A stretch of 64,000 nt of DNA, from NCBI GenBank assembly GCA_029237695.1, contig JAQRGA010000177.1, positions 1-64,000 on the forward strand, read 5' to 3'. Origin of the DNA: Conchocele bisecta (lineage: Eukaryota > Mollusca > Bivalvia > Lucinida > Thyasiridae). Positions 52,866 to 64,000 of the stretch are shown here, in pieces. The notes under the pieces were generated by a model. It saw only the letters and a program-made list of their open reading frames with translations. It did not search any database and was not told the DNA's origin. Position 1 is the stretch's first letter. Each line of letters begins with the position of its first letter. Position numbers and translations under genes: made by a program.

Positions 52866-53485
52866 TCAATGACTAACTTATCGAAACGTGAATTAAAACG
52901 ATAATATTTGCCTATTTCTTAAAATATAACATGTCTGTAATATATATTATACGGTTGTGTCCGTCTGTACGTTCTGTACGTATGAGATAATCTGCGAGCT
53001 TGGTAGGCGTTTCCTGTCCGACAATCATGGATGCGGATGTGCAATGACTAACTTATTGAAACGTGAATTAAAACGATAATATTTGCTTATTTCTTAAAAT
53101 ATACATGTTTGCAATAATATATTATACGGTGTGTCCGTCTGTACGTCTGTAGTAGAGATAATCTGCGAGCTTGGTAGGCGTTTCCTGCCCGACAGACATG
53201 GATGCGGATGTGCAATGACTAACTTATTGAAACGTGAATTAAAACGATAGTATTTGCTTATTTCTTAAAATATAACATGTCTGTAATATATATTATACGG
53301 TGTGTCCGTCTGTACGTCTGTACGTAGAGATAATCTGCGAGCTTGGTAGGCGTTTCCTGCCCGACAGACATGGATGCGGATGTGCAATGACTAATTTATT
53401 GAAACGTGAATTAAAACGATAATATTTGCTTATTTCTTAAAATATAACATGTCTAATATATATTATTATACGGTGTGTCCGTTAA
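52866..53485 (-). repeat. Four tandem copies of a unit of about 170 bp
   Basis: AATGACTAACTTATTGAAAC occurs at about 52868, 53044, 53214 and 53384; each unit runs through ACGATAATATTTGC, ATTATACGGTGTGTCCGTCT, GATAATCTGCGAGCTTGGTA and GGCGTTTCCTG. In reverse complement it matches the part of R1 around 2875-3000, so the tandem array derives from R1. Confidence 0.85.
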
Positions 53486-54780
53486 TGTTTTTGGTTAAAG
53501 TTCTTCGGTCAATGCGCGCGGGCGCGACATGCTAGTTTTAATATTAACACATATCCCATTTTACCATACATCATGTGAGCCATCTCATCTGGATCTGCGC
53601 TATTTGCAAGTACTCATCCATAGAAACAAATATACATGGATGCGGGAGGCTTTGTCTGCGTTGGTAGGCATTGCCTGCCCGACAGACATAGAGGCGGATG
53701 TGCAATGACAACATACAGCAAATGCGGAATTTATATTGCTCAGAGACTTTTACAAACTTGTACACTCCCGCTGCATTTATCTTGCCAGCGGTTATAAAAC
53801 TGTTGGTCATTAACTCAATATGTATACTGGAAATCAATGAGCTTTGTTGGTTGAGTCTGAGCTGTGCTCAGGCTCGGCCAATTAAGGCTCCTTAGTTGAA
53901 AGTCAACATTACCAGTAGATGCTCAAGAGAGATTTTAATAATTGTTCATTGGCAAGATTAACGCGACCGGTAGTGTAACGCTATTTGATAAAAATAAGAC
54001 AATACATCAAAATTATTTCTGGCTAAAATTATACATATGTACATTTAGTAAGGTACATTATGTCGTGACGCGTCTCAAATAAGTAAAATTTTAATTGTGC
54101 ACCATCTTTGTGACATATGATTTTGTGAGAATATACAGGATGGAACCCCACTGGGATGATAATCATAATACGCAGCATGGTGGCCAATTTGGAACATGTC
54201 ACAACTTGGTGAAAATAGGAAAGATTGTTTATGTTACCAGTCTATACCAATTTAATCTCCAAATGTAGGTTTAATAAATAACCACTCAAAATTTTACAGC
54301 AAATGCGGAATTTATATTGCTCAGACTTTCGCCAACTTGTACACTCCCAGCTGCGTTAATCTTGCCTTTAGTGGGTTTTTTTTAAAACCATTTACGGCGG
54401 AATTTAGACAGATAGAGAACCATCGAAAAGAAGGTATATGGTTGGTTAAACTAGCATTTGATATGCATGTCTGTTATGGTAGGCATTGCCTTCCAATACA
54501 GTATACCTTGTCGCGATAGAATGCAATGTTGATAATGTGATTTAATGTCGTTTCATCCCTATATATTACCATACATACATAGTTCTTCGCACATGTATAA
54601 AATTCGCCGCAAATGATTTTGAGAAAAAAAATCACATAAATCTTGACATCATTTGTGACGCGCCACGACATAACCTGCCTTCAGGGATTTGGGAATTCCG
54701 CCGTAATTGATTTGGAGAATTTAACATAACTTCCGTAAATGACGGTCAAATTTGACGAAACTTCAGAGCAAATGCGGACT
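53486..54780 (-). repeat. Rearranged fragments of R1, repeat A and the 16743-type repeat
   Basis: About 53690-54060 is R1 in reverse complement, 54080-54320 is repeat A in reverse complement, and 54640-54780 is one arm of the 16743-16985 palindrome. Order and orientation mirror 59152-61070. No gene. Confidence 0.65.
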
Positions 54781-55139
54781 TCAACTACTTAGTCTATTTT
54801 TGTATAACTTGATGTACGAGAGAGCCAAACCATGTTGGTATTGGTAAGGAATAATATAATTGAAAAACAAATATTGTGTCAGGTACCAATATTGGCACAA
54901 CAAGTACATAAGCACATGAGAATTACATTCAAGTTCCATGAGCACACAAGTACATAAGCACATGAATCTATCATTTAAGTCTATGAAGACATGGTTACAT
55001 TAAGTCCATCAGCACATCAGCACATGAAATAGTCAAGTGATCATAATATCATAATCAATATTTACACATTTGACTTTAAAAATTATTCAAGAAACCAAAG
55101 ATGCTAACAATTATTAACAAAATTACATGTTCTATGTCG
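54781..55139. other. AT-rich DNA, no gene
   Basis: Loose repeats of CACAAGTACATAAGCACATGA at 54897-55025. The end (55040-55139) matches, in reverse complement, the spacer between poly-G modules. Confidence 0.5.
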
Positions 55140-55350
55140 CTGGTTGCGGGGGATTGTGTCCTACTCTGCATCTGAGGCGGGGGGGGGGGATTTTGTCCTA
55201 GCTGCATTTTCATCGGGGGGGAATTTGTCCTACCCTGCATTTGTGCGGGGGGGGGGGGGGGGGGGGGGGATTTTGTCCGGGGGGGATTTTGTCCGCCTGT
55301 GTCAAAATGAACGGGTGTGATTTTGTCCGGGGGGGATTATGTCCGGGGGG
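55140..55350. repeat. Poly-G module
   Basis: GGGGGATTTTGTCC blocks as at 3675-3890, with one uninterrupted G run of about 21 bases near 55248-55269. Confidence 0.85.
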
Positions 55351-55647
55351 GATTATATACGAGCCGTCTCATCTTGATCTGCACTATTTGCAAATGTTCG
55401 TCCATATTTAAAAAAAGAAACAAATAACCCACTCTTCGAATGGACTATCTTTTGATTTTGACAAATACTTATATTGGTCTAAATGTGAGAAACATGTGAT
55501 TCCATGTCAAATATATGGTGTTTAAATAGTTAATGTTACATATTCAATTCGAGCCATTCAATTCCCAATCCTCTATATTACTATAAATTATATAAGTTTC
55601 GTTTTTTAAGCATATAATATACAAAGTTTAGGTGCATAGTTAAGCAT

Positions 55648-56252
55648 TGGTAAGCATTGTCCAGCCGGTTGCTATGACCACTGCAATACCGCATGCTGTG
55701 CAAACGCTGTGGGCCGTACCTGGACGGCTAATTCTGTATATTGACAGTTTATAAAACGCAACTTATACAGCTGAGGAAAACTATTATGTCCTCTCAAACA
55801 ATTTGTTCTATTTTGAAATTCCGCATTTTCTCGGAATATTCCTCCAAATTGTCACCTAAAATTATTAGTTAATATTAATAAATTATTATTTAATTATTGA
55901 CAAAAACGTAAAAGTCGGGAAATCGTCTGAAACTAATTAATATGAAATAACATTGAGAAATAGCAGACGGCATCTTGAAAACAAGTGTATATCATTTTCT
56001 AATAATTAAATAATAATTTATTAATATTAACTAATAATTTTAGGTGACAATTTGGAGGAATATTCCGAGAAAATGCGGAATTTCAAAATAGAACAAATTG
56101 TTTGAGAGGACATAATAGTTTTCCTCAGCTGTATAAGTTGCGTTTTATAAACTGTTAATATACAAAATTAGCCGTCCAGGTACGGCCCACAGCGTTTGCA
56201 CAGCAGGCGGTATTGCAGTGGTCATAGCAACCGGCTGGACAATGCTTACCCC
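55648..56252. repeat. 600-bp palindrome, arms of about 250 bp
   Basis: GTAAGCATTGTCCAGCCGGT at 55650 mirrors ACCGGCTGGACAATGCTTAC near 56230, and the arms pair continuously through CAGCTGTATAAGTTGCGTTT and AATTTGGAGGAATATTCCGA to a spacer of about 100 bp (55900-56003). The spacer holds a fragment of the 1381-1440 repeat. The right edge touches the minisatellite at 56255, as does the related edge at 3930-3955. Confidence 0.85.
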
Positions 56253-56254
56253 TA

Positions 56255-57950
56255 CAAGGCTGGCTGCTGTAGAGAGGTTGCACTGTACGGTACACAAGAC
56301 TGGCTGGTGTAGAGAGGTTGCACTGTATGTTATACAAGACTGACTGTTGTAGTGAGGTTGCACTGTATGTTATACAAGACTGACTGTTGTAGTGAGGTTG
56401 CACTGTATGGTATACACGGCTGGCTGGTGTAGAGAGGTTGCACAGTATGGTATACAAGACTGGCTGGTGTAGAGAGGTTGCACTGTATGTTATACAAGAC
56501 TGACTGTTGTAGTGAGGTTGCACTGTATGGTATACACGGCTGGCTGGTGTAGAGAGGTTGCACTGTACAGTACACAATGCTGGCTGGTGTAGTGAAGTTG
56601 CACTGTATGGTATACAAGACTCGCTGGTGTAGAGAGGTTGTACTGTACGGTATACAAGGCTGACTGTTGTAGAGTGGTTGCACTATATGGTATACAAGAC
56701 TGGCTGGTGTAGAGAGGTTGCACTGTACAGTATACAAGGCCGGCTGGTGTAGTGAGGTTGCACTGTACAGTATACAAGGCTGGCTGGTGTAGTGAGGTTG
56801 CACTGTACAGTATACAAGGCTGGCTGGTGTAGTGAGGTTGCACTGTACACTATACACGGCTGGCTGGTGTAGAGAGGTTTGCACAGTATGGTATACAAGA
56901 CTGGCTTGTGTAGAGAGGTTGCACTGTATGGTATACAAGACTGACTGGTGTAGAGAGGTTGCACTGTACATTATATAAGGCTGGCTGGTGTAGTAAGGTT
57001 GGACTGTACGGTATACAAGGCTGGCTGGTGTAGAGAGGTTGCACTGTACGGTATACATGGCTGACTGTTGTAGATAGGTTGCACTGTATGGTATGCAAGG
57101 CTGGCTGGTGTAGAGACGTTGCACTGTACGGTATACAAGGTTGGTTGGTGTAGTGAGGGTTGCACTGTATTGTTATACAAGACTGACTGTTGTAGTGAGG
57201 TTGCACTGTATGGTATACACGGCTGGCTGGTGTAGAGAGGTTGCACTGTACAGTACACAATGCTGGCTGGTGTAGTGAGGTTGCACTGTACAGTATACAC
57301 GGCTGGCTGGTGCAGAGAGGTTGTACTGTACAGTATACAAGGCTGATTGTTGTTGAGAGGTTGCACTGTATGGTACAATACTGGCTGGTGTAGAGGGTTG
57401 CACTGTACATTATACAAGGCTGACTGTTGTAGAGAGTTTGCACAGTATGGTACACAAGACTGGCTTGTGTAGAGAGGTTGCACTGTATGGTATGCAAGGC
57501 TGGCTGGTGTAGAGAGGTTGCACTGTACGGTATACAAGGCTGACTGGTATAGCGAGGTTGCACTGTATGGTATACAAGACTGACTTGTGTAGAGAGGTTG
57601 CACTGTACGGTATACAAGGCTGGCTGGTGTAGAGAGGTTGGACTGTACGGTATACAAGGCTGGCTGGTGTAGTGGGGGTTGGACTGTACGGTATACAAGG
57701 CTGGCTGGTGTAGAGGTTGGACTGTACGGTATACAAGGCTGACTGTTGTAGAGAGGTTGCACTGTATGGTATACAAGACTGGCTTGTGTAGAGAGGTTGC
57801 ACTGTACAGTATACAAGGCTGGCTGGTGTAGAGAGGTTGGACTGTACGGTATACAAGGCTGGCTGGTGTAGTGGGGTTGGACTGTACGGTATACAAGGCT
57901 GGCTGTTGTAGAGGTTGGACTGTACAGTACACCAGGCTGGCTGGTGTATT
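56255..57950. repeat. 40-bp minisatellite array 3
   Basis: About 42 units. Near its right end some units are 35-36 bp or have G-rich expansions (GTGGGGGTTGGAC). Long open frames on the minus strand, up to about 367 codons, are repeat artefacts. Confidence 0.95.
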
Positions 57951-59151
57951 CACCGCGATTTTTATGTTATTTTCATAATAATTTTATTTTGTTTATGAAA
58001 AAACATGCTTTATATTATGTATCTATGGTGACAAATTATATTTGTACTTTGGTAAATATGTGGTAATTGAATTCAAAGATAGTTTTAATTTACAGATGGT
58101 TGTTGATAAATTATAATCAACATTAGCAGATTGTTCTAAAATACGATTATTAAAAGAAATATTAATTCTGGATTTTTCACGAAGCAAAATGTTTTACAAT
58201 ACATTTCCGGAATGTAAGTATATTAGAAATTACTTAACCGTCACCAAATAACCATAATTATTTTCCCCTGTTAATCGCACATAAAAGGGAAATAGAATCA
58301 GAGAAAACAATACAATTATTCCTATTCATACTGTATGTTTCTACATTGCCAACAAAGGGTGTTAATTTACTGTAACAATGCTGTAATAGCCTTATTATCA
58401 TCATAATATAGCTGACTAAACTTACAGTAATGATTTGTTTGCATTGTTGGTGAATCACCGTCAATTAGCATAATTAGTGGACAACTTTACAGATGATCAC
58501 AAATAATGATTTGTTTGTATTGTTGTGGAACCATCGTCAGTTAGCATGATTAGTGGACCACTTTATAAATAATTAATCTTATCAAATATTCGGAATTCAT
58601 AAATTAAATTAGCTACAATTTAAAACAAATTTTATTTACATGGATAGAAATTTTACTCCCATTATTGGCAAACAAACGTGTGTCACCGGCTTGCTCGTTG
58701 TGTATTCGCAACTAAATTAATCCATAATGTGCAAAATCCCAGGTGGAAATGATACTGTTTATTATTATATTTTTTAAAACGATGTGAACAAAAACTGACG
58801 TCTGCTTATTTGGATATTTTTTTCTGTACCATGTTTAGGTGGCGCAACAATATTATGAATAGAAAGGTCAAATAAAATAAGCAGACCACACATTTTGTTC
58901 ACAGTTTCATAGGGATATTTTCAGGATAGAAATAATTATTGACCGAAACACTTTAACCAAAAACATTAACCGGACACACCTAGTACGTACGGACGGTCGG
59001 ACGGACGTACGCCAAAGTGCAGACTATATCGCGCTTTCCATGCTGCGTGGGGAAAAGTGGGGTGCCATCCTGTATATTCTCACACAATCATATGTCACAA
59101 AGATGGTGCACAATTCGAATTTTATTTATTTGAAACGCGTCAGGACATAAT
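57951..59151. other. AT-rich DNA, no gene seen
   Basis: Contains AATGATTTGTTTG plus GTCA(A/G)TTAGCAT(A/G)ATTAGTGGAC twice (about 58430-58480 and 58505-58555). About 58960-59013 repeats the TTAACCGGACACAC/CGGACGGACG end seen at 6125-6175. Confidence 0.5.
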
Positions 59152-60610
59152 GTACCTTACTACATGTACATATGTATAATTTTAGCCAGAAATAATTTTG
59201 ATGTATTGTCTTAGTTTTATCAAATAGCGTTATACTACCGGTCGCGTTCATCTTGCCAATGAACAATTATTAAAATCTATTTTGGGCATCTACTTGTAAT
59301 GTTGACTTTCAACTAAGGAGCTTAATTGGCCGAGCCTGAGCACAGCTCAGACTCAACCAACAAAGCTCATTGATTTCCAGTATACATATTGAGTTAATGA
59401 CCAACAGTTTTATAACCGCTGGCAAGATTAACGCAGCTGGGAGTGTACAAGTTGGCGAACGTCTCTCTGTCAGAGCAATATAAATGTTTTTCATGTTAGT
59501 TTCATGAGTTAAAGACAAGACGCTAAAGCTAGCAGATTATCTAAACGTACAGACGGACACACCGTATGTTATATTTTAAGAAATCAGAAAATATCATCGT
59601 TTTAATTCACGTTTCAATAAGTTAGTCATTGCACATCCGCCTCCATGTCCGTCGGGGCAGGCAACGCCTACCGCGGCGGACAACTCATTCCCGCCTCCAT
59701 GTCCGTCGGGGCAGGCAACGCCTACCGCGGCGGACAACTCATTCCCGCATCCATGTATGAAGTTATGTTAAATTCTCCAAATCAATTACGGCGGAATTCC
59801 CAAATCCCTGAACGCAGGTTATGTCGTGGCGCGTCACAAATGATGTCAAGATTTATGTGATTTCTTTTCAAAATCATTTGCGGCGAATTTTATACATGTG
59901 CGAAGAAGGGAGCCTGACATAATCCCCCCCGGACAAAATCCCCCCCGTTCATTTTGACACAGGCGGACAAAATCCCCCCCGGACAAAATCCCCCCGGACA
60001 CAAAATCCCCCCGCTCAGATGCAGGGTAGGACAAAATCCCCCCCCCCTCCCCCCCCCCCAATGAAAATGCAGCTAGGACAAAATCCCCCCCCCGCTCAGA
60101 TGCAGGGTAGGACAAAATCCCCCCTGCAACCAAAGACATAGAACATGTAATTTTGTTAATAATTGTTAGCATTTTTGGTTTCTTGGATAATGAACAATTA
60201 TGATCACTTGATTATTTCATGTGCTGGTGTGCTGATAGACCTAATATAAATCATGTGCTTATGTTTTCACAGACTTAAATGATAGACTCATTACTTATCA
60301 ATTTATATAAAATTAGACCAAGTAATTATAGCAAGTAATATTGTATATGAACGGGGGGATTTTGTCCTACCCTGCATCTGAGCGGGGGGGATTTTGTCCT
60401 ACCCTGCACCTGAGCGGGGGGGGATTTTGTCCTAGCTGCATTTTCAACGGGGGGGGATTTTTGTCTACCCTGCATCTGAGCGGGGGGGATTTTGTCCGCC
60501 TGTGTCAAAAAGCACGGGGGGGATTTTGTCGGGGGGGGGGGGATTATGTCCTGCACTCACGAAGAACTATGTACATGTATGTATGGTAATATATAGGGAT
60601 GAAACGACAT
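59152..60610 (+). repeat. Duplicate of 2515-3945: R1 plus paired poly-C/poly-G modules
   Basis: R1 (59152-59755), then the poly-C module (59910-60130), spacer, and poly-G module (60350-60550), in the same order and orientation as 2515-3945 with differences mostly in homopolymer length. It is not followed by the minisatellite directly but by 60611-60836 and then repeat A. Confidence 0.85.
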
Positions 60611-60836
60611 TAAATCACATTATCAACATTGCATTCTATCGCGACAAGGTATACTGTATTGGAAGGCAATGCCTAGCCTATAAACAGACATGCATATCAA
60701 ATGCTATTTGTTTAACCAACCATATACCTTCTTTTCGATGGTTCTCTATAGTCTAAATTCCGCCGTAAATTGGTTTGAAAAAAAAACCACTCAAGGCAAG
60801 ATTAACGCAGCTGGGAGTGTACAAGTTGGCGAAAGT
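60611..60836 (-). repeat. Linker repeat, reverse complement of 54320-54590
   Basis: GAAACGACATTAAATCACAT at 60600 mirrors ATGTGATTTAATGTCGTTTC near 54540, and TCTAAATTCCGCCGTAAAT near 60752 mirrors 54385-54405. Confidence 0.65.
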
Positions 60837-61917
60837 CTGGGCAATATAAATTCCGCATTTGCTTGTAAAATTGAGTGGTTATTATATTAAACCTACATTT
60901 GGAGATTAAATTGGTATAGACTGGTAACATAAACAATCTTTCCTACTTTTCACCAAGTTGTGACATGTTCCAAATTGGCCACCATGCTGCGTATTATGAT
61001 TATCACCCCAGCGGGTGGCATCCTGTATATTCTCACAAAAGCATATGTCACAAAGATGACTCCGCAGTGTCCGTCTTCATAAGGCTGAGAAATGAAACTA
61101 TTAAACTGTTTCATTTCTCGCCATTGTAGAGACACAGCTAGACCTAATCCCTCGAGCGGCGATTGTTAAAACTATTTTCATGTCTCGCCATTGTAAATAC
61201 AATTCTAAGACCATGCAGGTTTTCTCATGGGCATGTATGACATCCTGCAATTTCACACCTGGCTTGGATGAACCAGGTAAAATGTTCCTAATTCAGGTAA
61301 GATGACACTAATTTGACAATTCCGTATCCCTGGGACGTCTGAGTCTAGGTGTTAGGTTGCTGAGTAATTGTCAATCATGTAAATTCGTGTCACTTAGGTT
61401 ACTAAATTATAAATAGAGAACTTCGATTCTGATTTCATTAAGTGAAGTAAGTCTGATGTTATTCGTATCTGGATTTAATTGGTTCTACTAAAACACCTAA
61501 GAGTTTTCTTACGTTCAGCTGTTATTGGAACCATGGCGGCTTATAAGAGAAGTCACAACAAGTAAGTTTAAGTACAGACATGTATGTGGTTCTTACTTGT
61601 TCTCGTGTACACATTATACCATGTATATATCATTGTATCTATGTTATAACAAAAACAATAAAATATGATTAAACTAAACTATGACCTAATTTTATTTGTG
61701 ATGTTTAGATGCTGTTCAGAATGCTCATGTAAAACATGTTGATAGTGTCTCGTAAGCCAATTTTGGCTGGGTGTCATTTTATTTGTTTTGTAACTGTTGT
61801 TGCCTTATATGTAGAAATGACATGTGACACTTTAATAAACTAACTTGACTTGACTACGTAAATATAAATATTAACGTGTAAATTATTGCATACGAATAAA
61901 TTTATTGTCAGGTTATT
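60837..61917 (+). repeat. Repeat A, copy B (duplicate of 1-1080)
   Basis: See 1-1080. It ends at GTCAGGTTATTAGTCAGTCA, where the minisatellite begins. The mini-ORF and splice donor are kept (61533-61567). Confidence 0.85.
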
Positions 61918-64000
61918 AGTCAGTCAGTATACAAGGCCGGCTGGTGTAGTGAGGTTGCACTGTACAGTATACAAGGCTGGCTGGTGTAGTGAGGTTGCAC
62001 TGTACAGTATACAAGGCTGGCTGGTGTAGTGAGGTTGCACTGTACACTATACACGGCTGGCTGGTGTAGAGAGGTTGCACAGTATGGTATACAAGACTGG
62101 CTTGTGTAGAGAGGTTGCACTGTATGGTATACAAGACTGACTGGTGTAGAGAGGTTGCACTGTACATTATACAAGGCTGGCTGGTGTAGTAAGGTTAGAC
62201 TGTACGGTATACAAGGCTGGCTGGTGTAGAGAGGTTGCACTGTACGGTATACATGGCTGACTGTTGTAGATAGGTTGCACTGTATGGTATGCAAGGCTGG
62301 CTGGTGTAGAGACGTTGCACTGTACGGTATACAAGGTTGGTTGGTGTAGTGAGTTGCACTGTATGTATACAAGTACTGACTGTTGTAGTGAGGTGCACTG
62401 TATGGTATACACGGCTGGCTGGTGTAGAGAGGTTGCACTGTACAGTACACAATGCTGGCTGGTGTAGTGAGGTTGCACATGTACAGTATACACGGCTGGC
62501 TGGTGCAGAGAGGTTGTACTGTACAGTATACAAGGCTGATTGTTGTTGAGAGGTTGCACTGTATGGTATACAATACTGGCTGGTGTAGAGGGTTGCACTG
62601 TCATTATACAAGGCTGACTGTTGTAGAGAGTTTGCACAGTATGGTATACAAGACTGGCTTGTGTAGATAGGTTGCACTGTATGGTATGCAGGCTGGCTGG
62701 TGTAGAGAGGTTGCACTGTACGGTATCAAGGCTGACTGGTATAGCGAGGTTGCACTGTACGGTATACAAGGCTGGCTGGTGTAGTGGGGTTGCACTGTAT
62801 GGTATACAAGGCTGGCTGGTGTAGAGAGGTTGCACTGTATGGTATACAAGGCTGGCTGGTGTAGTGGGGTTGCACTGTATGGTATACAAGGCTGGCTGTT
62901 GTAGAGAGGTTGCACTGTACACTATACAAGGCTGGCTGGTGTAGAGGTTGCACATTATGGTATACAAGACTGGCTTGTGTAGAGAGGTTGCACTGTATGG
63001 TATACAAGACTGGCTGGTGTAAAGTAGGTAGCACTGTACATTATACAAGGCTGGCTGGTGTAGTGAGGTTGGACTGTACGGTATACAGGCTGGCTGGTGT
63101 GAGTGAGGTTGCACTGTACGGTATACATGGCTGACTGTTGTAGAGAGGTTGCACTGTATGGTATGCAAGGCTGGCTGTGAGAGCGTTGCACTGTACGGTA
63201 TACAAGGGTGGCTGGTGTAGTGAGGTTGCACTGTACATATAAATGGCTGATGTTGTAGAGAAGTTGACTGTATGGTATACAAGGCTGGCTGGTGTAGAGA
63301 CGTTGTGCTGTTCGGTTATACAAGGCTGGCTGGTGTAGTGAGGTTGCACTGTACAGTATACACGGCTGGCTGGTGCAGAGAGGTTGTACTGTACAGTATA
63401 CAAGGCTGATTGTTGTTGAGAGGTTGCACTGTGTAAGTATGGTATAAAGACGTGGCTGGTGTAGAGAGGTTGCACTGTACATTATACAAGACTGACTGTT
63501 GTAGAGAGTTTGCACAGTATGGTATACAAGACTGGCTTGTGTAGAGAGGTTGCACTGTACAATATACAAGGCTGGCTGGTGTAGAGAGGTTGGACTGTAC
63601 GGTATACAAGGCTGACTGTTGTAGAGAGGTTGCACTGTATGGTATACAAGACTGACTTGTGTAGAGAGGTTGCACTGTACAGTATACAAGGCTGGCTGGT
63701 GTAGAGAGGTTGGACTGTACGTATACAAGGCTGGCTGGTGTAGTGGGGGTTGGACTGTACGGTATACAAGGCTGGCTGGTGTAGAGGTTGGACTGTACGG
63801 TATACAAGGCTGACTATTGTAGAGAGGTTGCACTGTATGGTATACAAGACTGGCTTGTGTAGAGAGGTTGCACTGTACAGTATACAAGGCTGGCTGGTGT
63901 AGAGAGGTTGGACTGTACGGTATACAAGGCTGGCTGGTGTAGTGGGGTTGGACTGTACGGTATACAAGGCTGGCTGGTGTAGAGGTTGGACTGTACAGTA
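61918..64000. repeat. 40-bp minisatellite array 4 (runs off the window)
   Basis: About 52 units to the window edge. Unit-length changes of one to three bases are much more frequent here than in the other arrays, for example around 62340-62400, 63060-63320 and 63430. The arrangement of variants partly follows array 3, including the GTGGGGGTTGGAC units, so the two arrays are copies of one another. Confidence 0.95.

Overview
The window reads as intron-poor, repeat-dominated nuclear DNA of an invertebrate animal, most likely a bivalve mollusc. The reasons are Maverick/Polinton (adintovirus-like) genes, a Crypton-like tyrosine-recombinase gene next to a SET-domain gene, an SGNH-hydrolase ORF, many inverted-repeat elements with tandem-repeat cores, and a short inverted-repeat element containing the CTGCGCATCCGCGCAG motif that I associate with bivalve genomes. 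No ordinary conserved host gene is recognisable. The taxon is an inference.

Layout. 1-6.2 kb: a composite of interspersed repeats, two arrays of a 40-bp minisatellite and poly-G/C modules, bracketed by inverted arms (1263-1670 / 5690-6036). 6.4-6.9 kb: SGNH-hydrolase ORF (-). 8318-10040: a TA-flanked inverted-repeat element whose whole core is an array of nested palindromes (GGTGATATCACC / ACTTCGAAGT). 11.2-14.4 kb: broken tyrosine-recombinase gene plus SET-domain gene. 14.5-18.7 kb: 71-bp satellite, two palindromic or inverted-repeat elements and a 250-bp tandem block. 18.7-20.3 kb: the minisatellite in opposite orientation, running straight into the middle of a Polinton DNA polymerase gene.

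20.3-34.2 kb is Polinton copy 1: PolB C-terminal part (+), integrase (-), a run of small conserved genes (-), A32-like packaging ATPase (-), double-jelly-roll major capsid protein (-), a membrane protein (+), a conserved virion-type protein (-), a penton-like protein (+), a fibre-like coiled-coil protein (+), a 41-codon repeat ORF, a hydrophobic protein (+) and two small minus-strand genes, ending in a terminal hairpin at 34203. 34.2-40.9 kb is Polinton copy 2, inverted and incomplete. It starts inside a gene that is complete in copy 1, then carries two small genes, integrase (+), PolB (-, heavily broken), a zinc-finger ORF and a terminal-proximal gene, and ends in a second hairpin at 40941. 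Integrase, ATPase and MCP of copy 1 are open; most other long genes carry one-base indels or stops. The gene set covers DNA synthesis (protein-primed-type PolB), integration (DDE integrase), packaging (ATPase) and capsid and spike formation. No adenain-like protease was found.

40.9-47.3 kb: a 6.3-kb array of a 29-bp satellite abutting the copy 2 terminus. 47.3-51.1 kb: no recognisable gene. 51.15-53.5 kb: a 369-bp tandem duplication, an 834-bp GACA microsatellite and a four-copy repeat of about 170 bp. 53.5-64 kb: repeats of the same families as 1-6 kb, including near-full copies of 1-1080 (60837-61917) and 2515-3945 (59152-60610), a 600-bp palindrome, and two more 40-bp minisatellite arrays, the last running off the window.
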